Origin: Ruminococcus sp.
Lineage (GTDB): Bacteria; Bacillota; Clostridia; Oscillospirales; Ruminococcaceae
Direction: 5' to 3'
DNA: 64,000 nucleotides
Assembly: GCA_017475555.1 (NCBI GenBank)
Contig: JAFVFL010000019.1
Coordinates: forward strand, 168,105-232,104
Part shown: positions 18,690 through 25,946 of the stretch, piece after piece
How the letters are laid out: every line of letters starts with the position of its first letter
Position numbering within the stretch: position 1 is the stretch's first letter
Position numbers and translations under genes: made by a program
Notes under the pieces: model-generated
Told to the model about the DNA's origin: nothing
Database searches by the model: none
Seen by the model: the letters and a program-made list of their open reading frames with translations, nothing else

Positions 18690-19432
18690 CACACACCTCC
18701 GAAGCGGCGGTGTCTGCCGTAGAAGTCGATAAGTGCCTTGTCAAGCTCAGCCGGAGTGAAGTCCGGCCAAAGTATATCCGTGAAATAGTATTCCGCATAC
18801 GCACACTGCCATATGAGGTAATTTGAGAGCCTAAGCTCACCGCTCGGACGGATAACAAGGTCAACGTCCGGCAGTCCTTTGGTGTACAGCTCGTCAGCGA
18901 CAGACTGCTCTGTAATGCTCTCCGGGTCTAACTCCCCGGCTGCTGCCTTTTTCGCAAGCTCCCTTGCAGCGTGGGCTATCTCATCACGGCCGCCGTAGTT
19001 CACAGCCATCATCAGGTTCATCTCCGTATAATGAGCCGTGTCCTCCTCAAGCTTTATCATCTTCTCCTGAAGATCTTCATCGAATGCACTTTTGTCACCG
19101 AGGAATATCATGCGGGTGTTTTCGCTCAGGAAGTTCCTTACATCAACGATATAATCCCTGAAAAGCTCCATGATAGTGCTTACCTCGTCGTCAGGTCTCT
19201 GCCAGTTCTCGGTCGAAAATGCGTAGAAGCTGATATTTTTCAGCCCGATATCCTTGCAGTACCGCACTATCTTCTTGAAATTCTTGGCACCCTCTCTGTG
19301 ACCGAAGCTTCTTGGCAGACCTCTTTTCTTAGCCCATCTGCCGTTGCCGTCCATGATGAAGCCTACGTGCTCCGGCAGTGTGATATCCGAGAGCTTTATC
19401 TCAGGCTCGTCCTTTTTTCCAAACAGTGCCAT
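18689..19432 (-). CDS. uppS: Isoprenyl transferase (undecaprenyl diphosphate synthase)
   Basis: UppS adds isopentenyl units in cis to make the lipid carrier for peptidoglycan. The 247-residue protein has the P-loop-like HVGFIMDGNGRWAKKRG, the helix SFYAFSTENWQRP, and the C-terminal diphosphate-binding LVIRPSGELRLSNYL (most homologues have RTSGE). It lies three bases after frr, as in most Firmicutes. Confidence 0.96.
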   Translation of the reverse strand: MALFGKKDEPEIKLSDITLPEHVGFIMDGNGRWAKKRGLPRSFGHREGAKNFKKIVRYCKDIGLKNISFYAFSTENWQRPDDEVSTIMELFRDYIVDVRNFLSENTRMIFLGDKSAFDEDLQEKMIKLEEDTAHYTEMNLMMAVNYGGRDEIAHAARELAKKAAAGELDPESITEQSVADELYTKGLPDVDLVIRPSGELRLSNYLIWQCAYAEYYFTDILWPDFTPAELDKALIDFYGRHRRFGGV

Positions 19433-19435
19433 AGC

Positions 19436-19990
19436 TTATACAGTCATTATCTCCTTTTCCTTTGCAGCAACAGCCTTATCCACGTCCGCACAGAACTTAT
19501 CGGTATGATCCTGCACCTTCTTCTCAGCATCCTTGAGATCGTCCTCTGTTATCTCAGAGTTCTTCTGCATCTTCTTGAGCTTCTCGATAGTGTCACGGCG
19601 TATTCCACGTATAGCGATCTTGGAATCCTCACCGGTCTTTCTTACACCCTTGCAAAGCTCCTTACGCCTGTCCTCAGTGAGCTGCGGGAATGCAAGACGA
19701 ATAACACTTCCGTCGTTGGTGGGATTGATACCGATATCAGAAGCTTGTATAGCCTTCTCAATGGGCTTTAACTGATTCTTCTCCCACGGAGATATAACGA
19801 GGATACGACCCTCGGAAACAGATACAGCAGCCAGCTGGTTTATAGGAGTCGGAGTGCCCCAGTAGTCAACGAGCACCTTGTTGAGAACAGCCGGATTAGC
19901 TCTTCCTGCACGTACAGCCGCAAGCTCATTATCGAGCGAATCAAGGCATTTATTCATTTTTTCCTTCATATGATTGATAGTATCCTTCAT
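19436..19990 (-). CDS. frr: Ribosome recycling factor
   Basis: RRF splits the post-termination ribosome together with EF-G. The 184-residue protein matches family length and shows the conserved AVRAGRANPAVLNKV, YWGTPTPINQLA and RAGRANP-type hinge regions. It follows pyrH as in nearly all bacteria. Confidence 0.97.
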   Translation of the reverse strand: MKDTINHMKEKMNKCLDSLDNELAAVRAGRANPAVLNKVLVDYWGTPTPINQLAAVSVSEGRILVISPWEKNQLKPIEKAIQASDIGINPTNDGSVIRLAFPQLTEDRRKELCKGVRKTGEDSKIAIRGIRRDTIEKLKKMQKNSEITEDDLKDAEKKVQDHTDKFCADVDKAVAAKEKEIMTV

Positions 19991-20037
19991 AACGTTTCTC
20001 CTTTAAAAATGTTGCTAAGATCGTTGCTTTATTCGGC

Positions 20038-20766
20038 TCAGGCGTTCTTCTCGGTAACGAGAGTGCCTACGTTTTCACCGATTATGGCGTCATAAATATT
20101 GTCCGGGCGGCTCAGGTCAAATACGAGCATATCCATTTTATGCTCACGGCAGAGAGCAGCGGCATTGCTGTCCATAACGCCGAGATCCTCACTCATGACC
20201 TGTGTGAACGTGAGGACATCGTACTTCTTTGCGTCGGGGAACTTGTGCGGGTCTTTGTCGTAAACTCCGTCAACAAGGGTAGCCTTGAGCAGGACATCAG
20301 CGTTTATCTCGATAGCCCTGAGGGCGGCGGCAGTATCTGTGGAGAACATGGGATTTCCCGTACCGCAGCCAAAAATAACGACTCTGCCCTTTTCGAGGTG
20401 TCTGACAGCTCTGTTGCGGATATACGGCTCAGCGACCTCACGCATAGTTATAGCGGTCTGAACTCTGACCTCGCAGCCGAGGTGTTCAAGGACATCAGCG
20501 ACAGCGAGAGCGTTCATAGCAGTAGCGAGCATACCTATGTGGTCAGCCCTGACTCTGTCCATACCCTCACTTGAGCGGCCTCTCCAGAAATTTCCGCCGC
20601 CGACAACGAGAGCTATCTGGGCACCGGCATCAACGCACTTTTTCACACTTGTGCAGATCTCGGTGATGATACTGCGGTCAAGGCCGGTTTTCTGCTCACC
20701 GGCAAGAGCCTCACCGCTTATCTTGACAAGCACCCTTTTGAATTTTGGATTGATATTAGATTCCAT
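20038..20766 (-). CDS. pyrH: UMP kinase
   Basis: PyrH phosphorylates UMP to UDP. The roughly 242-residue amino-acid-kinase fold has [21 protein letters not shown] and [19 protein letters not shown]. The ATG at 20766 has GGAGG six bases upstream and fits better than a GTG two codons earlier. It heads the long cluster down to polC. Confidence 0.96.
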   Translation of the reverse strand: MESNINPKFKRVLVKISGEALAGEQKTGLDRSIITEICTSVKKCVDAGAQIALVVGGGNFWRGRSSEGMDRVRADHIGMLATAMNALAVADVLEHLGCEVRVQTAITMREVAEPYIRNRAVRHLEKGRVVIFGCGTGNPMFSTDTAAALRAIEINADVLLKATLVDGVYDKDPHKFPDAKKYDVLTFTQVMSEDLGVMDSNAAALCREHKMDMLVFDLSRPDNIYDAIIGENVGTLVTEKNA

Positions 20767-20795
20767 AAGCACCCTCCAATTATTTTACTATGTAT

Positions 20796-20824
20796 ATTTT
20801 ACACTAAAAACGAAGCGTTGTAAA
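20796..20824 (-). promoter_or_regulatory. Promoter of the pyrH-polC cluster
   Basis: On the minus strand TTTACA (20819-20824), 17 nt, TAAAAT (20796-20801), about 30 bases before the pyrH start. Confidence 0.65.
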
Positions 20825-20941
20825 GAGTATTTTTGAAAATAATCTGTAAATTGTGAGAAAAAAGAAGCTCCCTGAATTGATTTGTGTAATTACAACAAAT
20901 TATGTGGCTGTTTATTGTGAAATTTAACGATAAAAAACTTC

Positions 20942-20970
20942 TTGACTTTTTTGCAAACTCGTGATATAAT
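20942..20970 (+). promoter_or_regulatory. Promoter of the tRNA-Ser genes
   Basis: TTGACT (20942-20947), 17 nt, TATAAT (20965-20970), 37 bases before the first tRNA. Confidence 0.8.
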
Positions 20971-21006
20971 ATTTAAGTCAGCTGAGCGGCTGGCATTGAA
21001 AAATAC

Positions 21007-21095
21007 GGAGAGGTATCGAAGCGGTCATAACGAGGCGGTCTTGAAAACCGTTTGACTTAACGGTCACGTGGGTTCGAATCCCACCCTCTCCGCCA
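21007..21095 (+). tRNA. tRNA-Ser (anticodon TGA)
   Basis: The acceptor stem GGAGAGG/CCTCTCC is followed by discriminator G and encoded CCA. The anticodon loop CTTGAAA gives TGA, and there is a long variable arm typical of tRNA-Ser. The T arm is GTGGG-TTCGAAT-CCCAC. Confidence 0.95.
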
Positions 21096-21161
21096 ATTTT
21101 TGTTTTATCCCGGTGTTCCCCGGATTTTCCGGATACTGACCGGTTTTAATTTAATATTGCT

Positions 21162-21251
21162 GCGGATTTACCCAAGTGGTGAAGGGGCTCCCCTGCTAAG
21201 GGAGTAGGTCGGGAAACCGGCGCGAGAGTTCAAATCTCTCAATCCGCGCCA
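21162..21251 (+). tRNA. tRNA-Ser (anticodon GCT)
   Basis: The acceptor stem GCGGATT/AATCCGC is followed by G and encoded CCA. The anticodon stem CTCCC/GGGAG encloses CTGCTAA, giving GCT, and a long variable arm is present. It is probably co-transcribed with the upstream tRNA-Ser, 66 bases away. Confidence 0.95.
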
Positions 21252-21257
21252 TAGCAG

Positions 21258-21300
21258 AAACCGCTATAAATCGGGCTTTTCCGGTTTATAGCGGTTTTTT
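21258..21300 (+). terminator. Terminator of the tRNA-Ser pair
   Basis: A 13-bp stem (AAACCGCTATAAA/TTTATAGCGGTTT) is followed by further T residues. Confidence 0.85.
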
Positions 21301-21314
21301 CATTATTTGTTTTC

Positions 21315-22517
21315 TTAGGATCTGTACGCAGCCGCATAGCTCATATCCGCCGCAGTTATCATATCTGCTGTCTCACCGCTGACCTTATAAAGCATATCAG
21401 CTCTTGTCATATATGACAGATCCTCAGGTATGAGCATACCGGTCGGACATATTATCGTATCATCGGTCATATCGAGGTGAGTTACGGCTATCGCTGTTTT
21501 TTCGCCTTTTGTGATGTACCTTTTATCAAGTGAGAGCGAGGTCATGAATCCGGGGAGATCGAACCAGCCGTATCTGAAATTCCCCTGGTACTCATTTGCG
21601 GCATTCGTTTTGTCGTAAAGCCCGTAAAGCTGAGCGATATCAGCTGATTCCGTATCAAATCTGCCTGCACCGTGACGTGTAAAGAAGGATCTTGTAACGT
21701 AGCATATCTCAGTGTCACGCTCTTCAAGCCTGTCGAGTATTGCTCTGATATTTTTCATACCTGTGCTTGAGGGAGTAAGGTGCGGAAAGTGATCAGCCCT
21801 GTCCTGATCCAGCATAAGACCCTGTGCTCCCTCAAATACAGCTGTATCGTATTCCTCGATGACCTGTTCATCAGCTTCACGGCATCGCATTGCCATAGTG
21901 TAAAGGTCGTCAAGATAGTTTTCTGTCAGTATCACGCTGCTGAGGAGCTCCATGAGCTCGTTCCCTTTTTTTCCGGTAATTCCAAGCTCTGCGGCTCTTT
22001 TCGGGCAGTATTCCATGTTTATCAGACGTATCCTTGAAGCGAGCGAGCCTCTGTCTGCTTTCAGCATATCCCCGTACCGCAGCGTATATCTGCTGTCCCG
22101 GTTCCTCACTATTGTCTCAAATATCCCCACACCGCAGCTTCCGTGACGGTCTTTCCCCCGCACCGTCTCAGCATACTGATTCAGCAGCATATCGCACGGA
22201 AGCGTCACTATGCAGCGGCTGTCGATGAATATATTCCCGATATCATTTCCGAGTACGTCCGCCTCCTTTGAAAAAAGCATAGGGTTAAGGATAAAATACT
22301 CAGAAAGACAGGTATCAGCACCAGCGAAGCAGCCTGAGCCTATGTGGGAAAAAACGTGCCTTTTACCGTCAGCAGTACACACCGTATGACCCGCCTGAGC
22401 ACCGCCGTTGCTCCTGATATTGATCGTGCTTCTGCCGAGGCGGCAGAAATAGTCCGTCATCAGCCCTTTTCCCTCGTCACCGAAATTTGCGCCTATGACC
22501 GCATATGCCTTTTTCAT
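21315..22517 (-). CDS. Divergent adenylosuccinate-synthetase-like protein
   Basis: The 400-residue protein is homologous to PurA over its length. It keeps the P-loop GANFGDEGKG with the catalytic Asp, and GGAQAGHT with the catalytic His. It departs where PurA recognises its substrates: the aspartate-binding Arg loop (TTGR-x-RR in PurA) is replaced by YQGNFRYGWFD, and the guanine-binding TKLD is THLD. It is therefore probably a ligase or GTP-binding protein with a different acceptor, not the purine enzyme. The ATG at 22517 follows GAGGTGATAAGC. It is the last gene of a three-gene operon with VWA and J-domain proteins. Confidence 0.8.
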   Translation of the reverse strand: MKKAYAVIGANFGDEGKGLMTDYFCRLGRSTINIRSNGGAQAGHTVCTADGKRHVFSHIGSGCFAGADTCLSEYFILNPMLFSKEADVLGNDIGNIFIDSRCIVTLPCDMLLNQYAETVRGKDRHGSCGVGIFETIVRNRDSRYTLRYGDMLKADRGSLASRIRLINMEYCPKRAAELGITGKKGNELMELLSSVILTENYLDDLYTMAMRCREADEQVIEEYDTAVFEGAQGLMLDQDRADHFPHLTPSSTGMKNIRAILDRLEERDTEICYVTRSFFTRHGAGRFDTESADIAQLYGLYDKTNAANEYQGNFRYGWFDLPGFMTSLSLDKRYITKGEKTAIAVTHLDMTDDTIICPTGMLIPEDLSYMTRADMLYKVSGETADMITAADMSYAAAYRS

Positions 22518-22527
22518 GCTTATCACC

Positions 22528-23436
22528 TCAGAATCTTATGATACCGCCCCTTGCATTTCTTTTGCGTACAGGCAGTCCGCCAAGAGCGTTCCTTACAGCG
22601 AGCTGTGTATCGCCGTCCCATGAATTGATTATATCCTCAGTATCCCGTCCAGCCACATTTTCAAGCAGCGAAACGATTATCTCCGGGATAGCGTTCACAT
22701 TTGTCACCGATATCGCTCTCTCACCCAGGAGCTTTCTCCACTTAGGCAGCTTTACTACCTGTTCACTTCTTCTGTCCATCACCATGAGGTGGAACACATC
22801 ATATTTTCTGCTTACCTGTGCAAGAAGTGCCCTGGTATCTATGTCCTCTGACACCTTGTCACCGAATACTCTCTCGATCTCCTGCTTTGTCAGCTTTTCA
22901 GGATATCCGTCATCGCCGAGGGTGAATATGACACCCTTTTTCTTACGCTTCTCCCATGCGTCTGTCTTTGTCTTGTTAGCTGCAAAGTACCACACCAGCG
23001 GATAGCTCTCGAAGTTATTTCCACCGCCGCCGCGCTCGAACCAGAGATCAGTGAGCTGGCTTGCGATACGGATATCCGACTCGAACTGTGTAGCCTGTAA
23101 CGGTGAGCGGTCGCAAATTGAATCGCCCACAGCACAGAACATTATCTGCGGCCCGTCAACAGGCTGACGCTCAAGTATATCCTTTACCATTTCACCGAGC
23201 TTCTTAGCTGTTACGTCCAGCAGGTCGCTCATTGAACCCGTAACGTCAAGTCCTATCATGATAGGAGTAGTTACAGGGTGATCCTCTGAATCAAAGCTCT
23301 CTCTAACCCTGATATTTTTCGGGTCGTACTTAGGGTCTGTCTTTGAAGCGGTATAGATATCATTTACCTTTCTTCCGCTTATCCTTGCAGACGAATACTT
23401 TTTCCAGTCTGCTGAGCTCCATGCACCATATCCCAT
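22528..23436 (-). CDS. VWA-domain protein
   Basis: The 302-residue soluble protein has a von Willebrand A fold. The metal-ion-dependent adhesion site is DVTGSMS (Asp64-x-Thr66-x-Ser68), with later TLGDDGYPEK supplying a probable distal Asp. The N-terminal 55 residues and the C-terminal 40 (NALGGLPVRKRNARGG, basic) are specific to this subfamily. No signal peptide is visible, so it is cytoplasmic. VWA proteins of this kind often work with ATPases, kinases or chaperones in stress or conflict systems. The gene lies 20 bases after the J-domain gene and 10 before the PurA-like gene. Confidence 0.8.
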   Translation of the reverse strand: MGYGAWSSADWKKYSSARISGRKVNDIYTASKTDPKYDPKNIRVRESFDSEDHPVTTPIMIGLDVTGSMSDLLDVTAKKLGEMVKDILERQPVDGPQIMFCAVGDSICDRSPLQATQFESDIRIASQLTDLWFERGGGGNNFESYPLVWYFAANKTKTDAWEKRKKKGVIFTLGDDGYPEKLTKQEIERVFGDKVSEDIDTRALLAQVSRKYDVFHLMVMDRRSEQVVKLPKWRKLLGERAISVTNVNAIPEIIVSLLENVAGRDTEDIINSWDGDTQLAVRNALGGLPVRKRNARGGIIRF

Positions 23437-23456
23437 GATAATACCTCCTGAAAATT

Positions 23457-24434
23457 TTATTTTAAGCCTGCAATGTCAGGCAGCCTTACGTTCATCTGTG
23501 TGAATCTTCTTGCACCATATCCCCTGATAATGGCATTTTCCCATTTTTCCATTTCGTCTGAAGCTGTACTGCTGCAAATGCTCTCGGCATAGTCCTTTAT
23601 AGCAGACGGAGCTTCGTCCGGCAGTATTCTTCGAGCCAGAGCCTTTACGCTTTCAAGATCGGTGATATGCCTTGCGATACCGTCAGTTTTTGTAAGCGGT
23701 GAAAGACAGTCATAAACGCCCGACTGTACTCCGGTCATCCTGCTTCCCTCACTTACTGCAAACCACCAGCCTCCGCCTACCCTTACAGTATGCTCCGCAG
23801 GGTCGATGAGGAGGTTTTCCTCGGTGAGACAGTTCCAGACTATCCCTCTTGCCTCTGCGTAGCAGCAGATACCGAGCAGCCGGGAGATGATCCATGCAGC
23901 ATGACGGCTGTCAAGACATCCTCCGTAGAAATCCAGTACCCTTGAAAGCGGCAGCTCACCGGGGCGTTTCGCAGTCTCGACAAGGATACCGCTGTCGGTA
24001 TCGAGGATACCTGAAACTGACGGAAGAAAGACCTCAGCCTGTGCAAGTATCTGCTGCGGAAGATACTCTCTGAAAAACAGATCAGACCTTGCCTCAGAAC
24101 CGGTGAAGCAGTCGGCAGAGCGGCTGTCTATCAGCAAATACACATTCCTGCTGCCGATATATTCGGTGCCGTATTCCTGCTCTGTCTCCATAAGATACCT
24201 TATACCGAACGCCCCTCTGCCGCTCCGGAATATCTTTTCCTGAGAACCGGCAGATCTTTTCAGCCTGCCGTACAGCTCGTTAATGACCGCCGACGCCTCG
24301 GACGCTCTCGGATCGCTGCATTTATCGGGGTGATATTTCAGCATGAGAGCCATATATATCGGCTGAGCAAGGCTTATGTCCTCCGGGAAGATATCACGGC
24401 AGCACCTGCATTTGAGTATATCTGATATATCCAC
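23457..24434 (-). CDS. J-domain/pseudokinase fusion protein
   Basis: The N-terminus resembles a DnaJ J-domain: helix II leads into LKYHPDKCSD with the HPD triad at residues 35-37, then helix III ASAVINELYGRLKR. A cysteine cluster CRCC is at 9-12. The rest (about 60-325) has the outline of a protein kinase C-lobe around residues 195-215: WNCLTEENLLIDP replaces the catalytic HxDxxxxN, and RVGGGWWF replaces DFG, so it is likely inactive. I start at the GTG at 24434 because AGGAGGT precedes it. It is first in an operon with the VWA and PurA-like genes, opposite a NrtR-type regulator. Confidence 0.65.
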   Translation of the reverse strand: MDISDILKCRCCRDIFPEDISLAQPIYMALMLKYHPDKCSDPRASEASAVINELYGRLKRSAGSQEKIFRSGRGAFGIRYLMETEQEYGTEYIGSRNVYLLIDSRSADCFTGSEARSDLFFREYLPQQILAQAEVFLPSVSGILDTDSGILVETAKRPGELPLSRVLDFYGGCLDSRHAAWIISRLLGICCYAEARGIVWNCLTEENLLIDPAEHTVRVGGGWWFAVSEGSRMTGVQSGVYDCLSPLTKTDGIARHITDLESVKALARRILPDEAPSAIKDYAESICSSTASDEMEKWENAIIRGYGARRFTQMNVRLPDIAGLK

Positions 24435-24466
24435 GATACTGATACCTCCTTTTGTTAGAATCAAAA

Positions 24467-24477
24467 TGATATTATCA
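24467..24477. promoter_or_regulatory. Regulator site 1 in the J-domain gene leader
   Basis: TGATATTATCA is a perfect palindrome around a central T in the 5' leader of the J-domain gene. The same nine-base core GATATTATC occurs twice more within 1.1 kb. Confidence 0.5.
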
Positions 24478-24514
24478 AAGCCTAAAAAATAAAGCTTTGA
24501 ATTAGTATCCTTTT

Positions 24515-24531
24515 GTTATTATCATAATAAC
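24515..24531. promoter_or_regulatory. Regulator site 2 over the leftward -10
   Basis: A perfect palindrome with arms GTTATTAT and ATAATAAC around a central base covers the -10 of the J-domain operon promoter. Confidence 0.5.
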
Positions 24532-24552
24532 ACTAACATCATGATCTGTCAA
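24524..24552 (-). promoter_or_regulatory. Promoter of the J-domain/VWA/PurA-like operon
   Basis: On the minus strand TTGACA (24547-24552), 17 nt, TATTAT (24524-24529). Confidence 0.75.
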
Positions 24553-24592
24553 TACCTTTTACGCACTTTCTCTGTTTTTAACAAATAGATAG

Positions 24593-24610
24593 TATCAAAA
24601 TGATATTAAC
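24593..24610. promoter_or_regulatory. Regulator site 3 in the divergent intergenic region
   Basis: TATCAAAATGATATTAAC shares the stretch ATCAAAATGATATTA with site 1 (24460s), with the same spacing, supporting a repeated regulator site. Confidence 0.45.
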
Positions 24611-24641
24611 CTGTGCAGTTCCTCTGAATTTTTGCACTGAC

Positions 24642-24671
24642 TTGACATTGTCCGTGTATTTATGTTATTAT
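24642..24671 (+). promoter_or_regulatory. Promoter of the NrtR-like gene
   Basis: TTGACA (24642-24647), 18 nt, TATTAT (24666-24671). Confidence 0.7.
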
Positions 24672-24677
24672 TATTCA

Positions 24678-24687
24678 GATAATATCA
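24678..24687. promoter_or_regulatory. Regulator site 4 at the NrtR-like start site
   Basis: GATAATATCA, the complement of the site 1 core, lies just downstream of the -10, where a bound autoregulator would block transcription. Confidence 0.5.
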
Positions 24688-24699
24688 TCGGAGGTTATT

Positions 24700-25506
24700 A
24701 TGGATTACGATATAACTAAATACGACCGGCCGTCTGTAGCTGCGGATATCGTTGTGTTCACAGTCCGCAAAAGCAGCAGCGAAAGCTACAGACATCTCTC
24801 AAAGCCAGTCCTTTCCGTACTCCTCATCAGGCGTAAGGAGGAGCCGTTTGACAAAATGCTGTCACTTCCGGGCGGATTCTGCTGCCGTGAGGAGACTATC
24901 GAGGAAACCGCATTCCGCAAGCTGAAGGAGAAAACAGGTGTTGACTGTCCGCCGCTTTCGCTTCTTTGCAACCTTTCCGGCTACGGCAGGGATCCGAGAG
25001 GCTGGATAATCTCCTGCTGCTACTGGACTGTCATAGAGTACACAGGGGCTGCTATAGAGGAGAACGCTGCATGGTATGAGGTCTCGCTGGCGGGATCTGA
25101 CGGCAGATATACCCTTGTGCTTACGGACGATAACGGAAAGGAATATGTTTCGGAGGTCAGGCTGAGCAGTACAAACGAGCTGTACAACCAGTCTGCCCAG
25201 GCTGATATTCCCAGAAACAGCCTTGCATTTGACCACGCCGAGATCATAGTGAATGCACTTCTGAGGCTGAGGAGCAGTCTTGAAAAGCCCTACGCTGCTT
25301 TCAGGATGCTGCCTGACAGGTTCACGCTTACAGATCTCCAGCAGGTCTATGAGGCTGTGCTTGACAGGAAGCTGATAATGGCGAATTTCCGGAGAAAGAT
25401 CGCTCCGTATGTCGAGGAGACCGGAGATATCGAGGGCGGAGCGGGTCACCGTCCGTCAAAGCTGTATACAAAGAGGCTTATCAGCGAAGAACAGACAGAT
25501 AGTTGA
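24700..25506 (+). CDS. NrtR-family Nudix/winged-helix transcriptional regulator
   Basis: The 268-residue protein joins a Nudix domain to a C-terminal winged helix, the NrtR architecture, whose members sense ADP-ribose or related NAD metabolites. The Nudix box starts at GGFCCREE (about residue 58), but the catalytic REUXEE is RKLKEK, so hydrolysis is probably lost. The C-terminal region (about 205-268) has FTLTDLQQVYEAVLDRKL and NFRRKIAPYVEETGD, characteristic of NrtR. It is divergent from the J-domain/VWA/PurA-like operon, not NAD-synthesis genes, so its regulon differs from classical NrtR. Confidence 0.85.
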   Translation: MDYDITKYDRPSVAADIVVFTVRKSSSESYRHLSKPVLSVLLIRRKEEPFDKMLSLPGGFCCREETIEETAFRKLKEKTGVDCPPLSLLCNLSGYGRDPRGWIISCCYWTVIEYTGAAIEENAAWYEVSLAGSDGRYTLVLTDDNGKEYVSEVRLSSTNELYNQSAQADIPRNSLAFDHAEIIVNALLRLRSSLEKPYAAFRMLPDRFTLTDLQQVYEAVLDRKLIMANFRRKIAPYVEETGDIEGGAGHRPSKLYTKRLISEEQTDS

Positions 25507-25531
25507 CAAAATAATATAAATGTGTTAGAAT
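25503..25531 (+). promoter_or_regulatory. Promoter of the metal-chaperone gene
   Basis: TTGACA (25503-25508) overlaps the stop codon of the NrtR-like gene; after 17 nt comes TAGAAT (25526-25531). Confidence 0.75.
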
Positions 25532-25545
25532 ATATCTGCATAAGC

Positions 25546-25564
25546 GATATTATCCGGGGATAAT
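25546..25564. promoter_or_regulatory. Regulator-like site and inverted repeat in the chaperone leader
   Basis: GATATTATC (25546-25554), identical to the core of sites 1 and 4, overlaps an inverted repeat ATTATCC/GGATAAT (25549-25564) near the predicted start site. Control by the adjacent NrtR-like protein or by a metal sensor are both possible. Confidence 0.45.
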
Positions 25565-25581
25565 AAGAGGAGGAAATCAAT

Positions 25582-25806
25582 ATGATAAAGACGGTCGTAG
25601 GTATTGAGGGCATGATGTGTCCGCACTGTGAGGCTCATATCCGTGACGCATTCACCAAAGCGTTCTCTCCGGAGAGCGTTACAGCCTCACATGAAAGGAA
25701 GCAGGCTGAGATGATCTCTGCTGAGAAGCCTGACGCTGATGCGATAAAGAAGTTAGTTGAGGACGCAGGATATACCTTTGTCTCTGAGACAAGCGAGGAG
25801 ATATGA
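25582..25806 (+). CDS. Heavy-metal-associated (CopZ-like) chaperone
   Basis: This 74-residue ferredoxin-like HMA protein has the metal-binding loop GMMCPHCEAHI (Cys13 and Cys16), typical of small copper chaperones that pass Cu(I) to P1B ATPases. The ATG follows AGAGGAGGAAATCAAT. A hairpin directly after the gene separates it from the next P-type ATPase, which is not of the copper type, so its partner may be elsewhere. Confidence 0.85.
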   Translation: MIKTVVGIEGMMCPHCEAHIRDAFTKAFSPESVTASHERKQAEMISAEKPDADAIKKLVEDAGYTFVSETSEEI

Positions 25807-25812
25807 AGCAAG

Positions 25813-25850
25813 GCCTGTTCAGTGGCAAATAAGCTGAACAGGCTCTTTTC
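25813..25850 (+). terminator. Hairpin after the metal-chaperone gene
   Basis: A 10-bp stem GCCTGTTCAG/CTGAACAGGC is followed by TCTTTTC. The 3' arm plus TCT is repeated about 20 bases further on. Confidence 0.6.
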
Positions 25851-25946
25851 ATCAGCCCTTCCCTGAACAGGCTCTCAGGTACAGAGCATAGGAATATACA
25901 GTGAGAGCTGCTTACGGGAGGGTCTATCAAAGGAAAGGACAGAAAT

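Noticed and set aside
21315..22517. Housekeeping adenylosuccinate synthetase or phage PurZ
   Set aside because: The aspartate-binding loop is replaced, against PurA; the catalytic Asp is kept, against PurZ, which changes it; and the neighbours are not purine genes.
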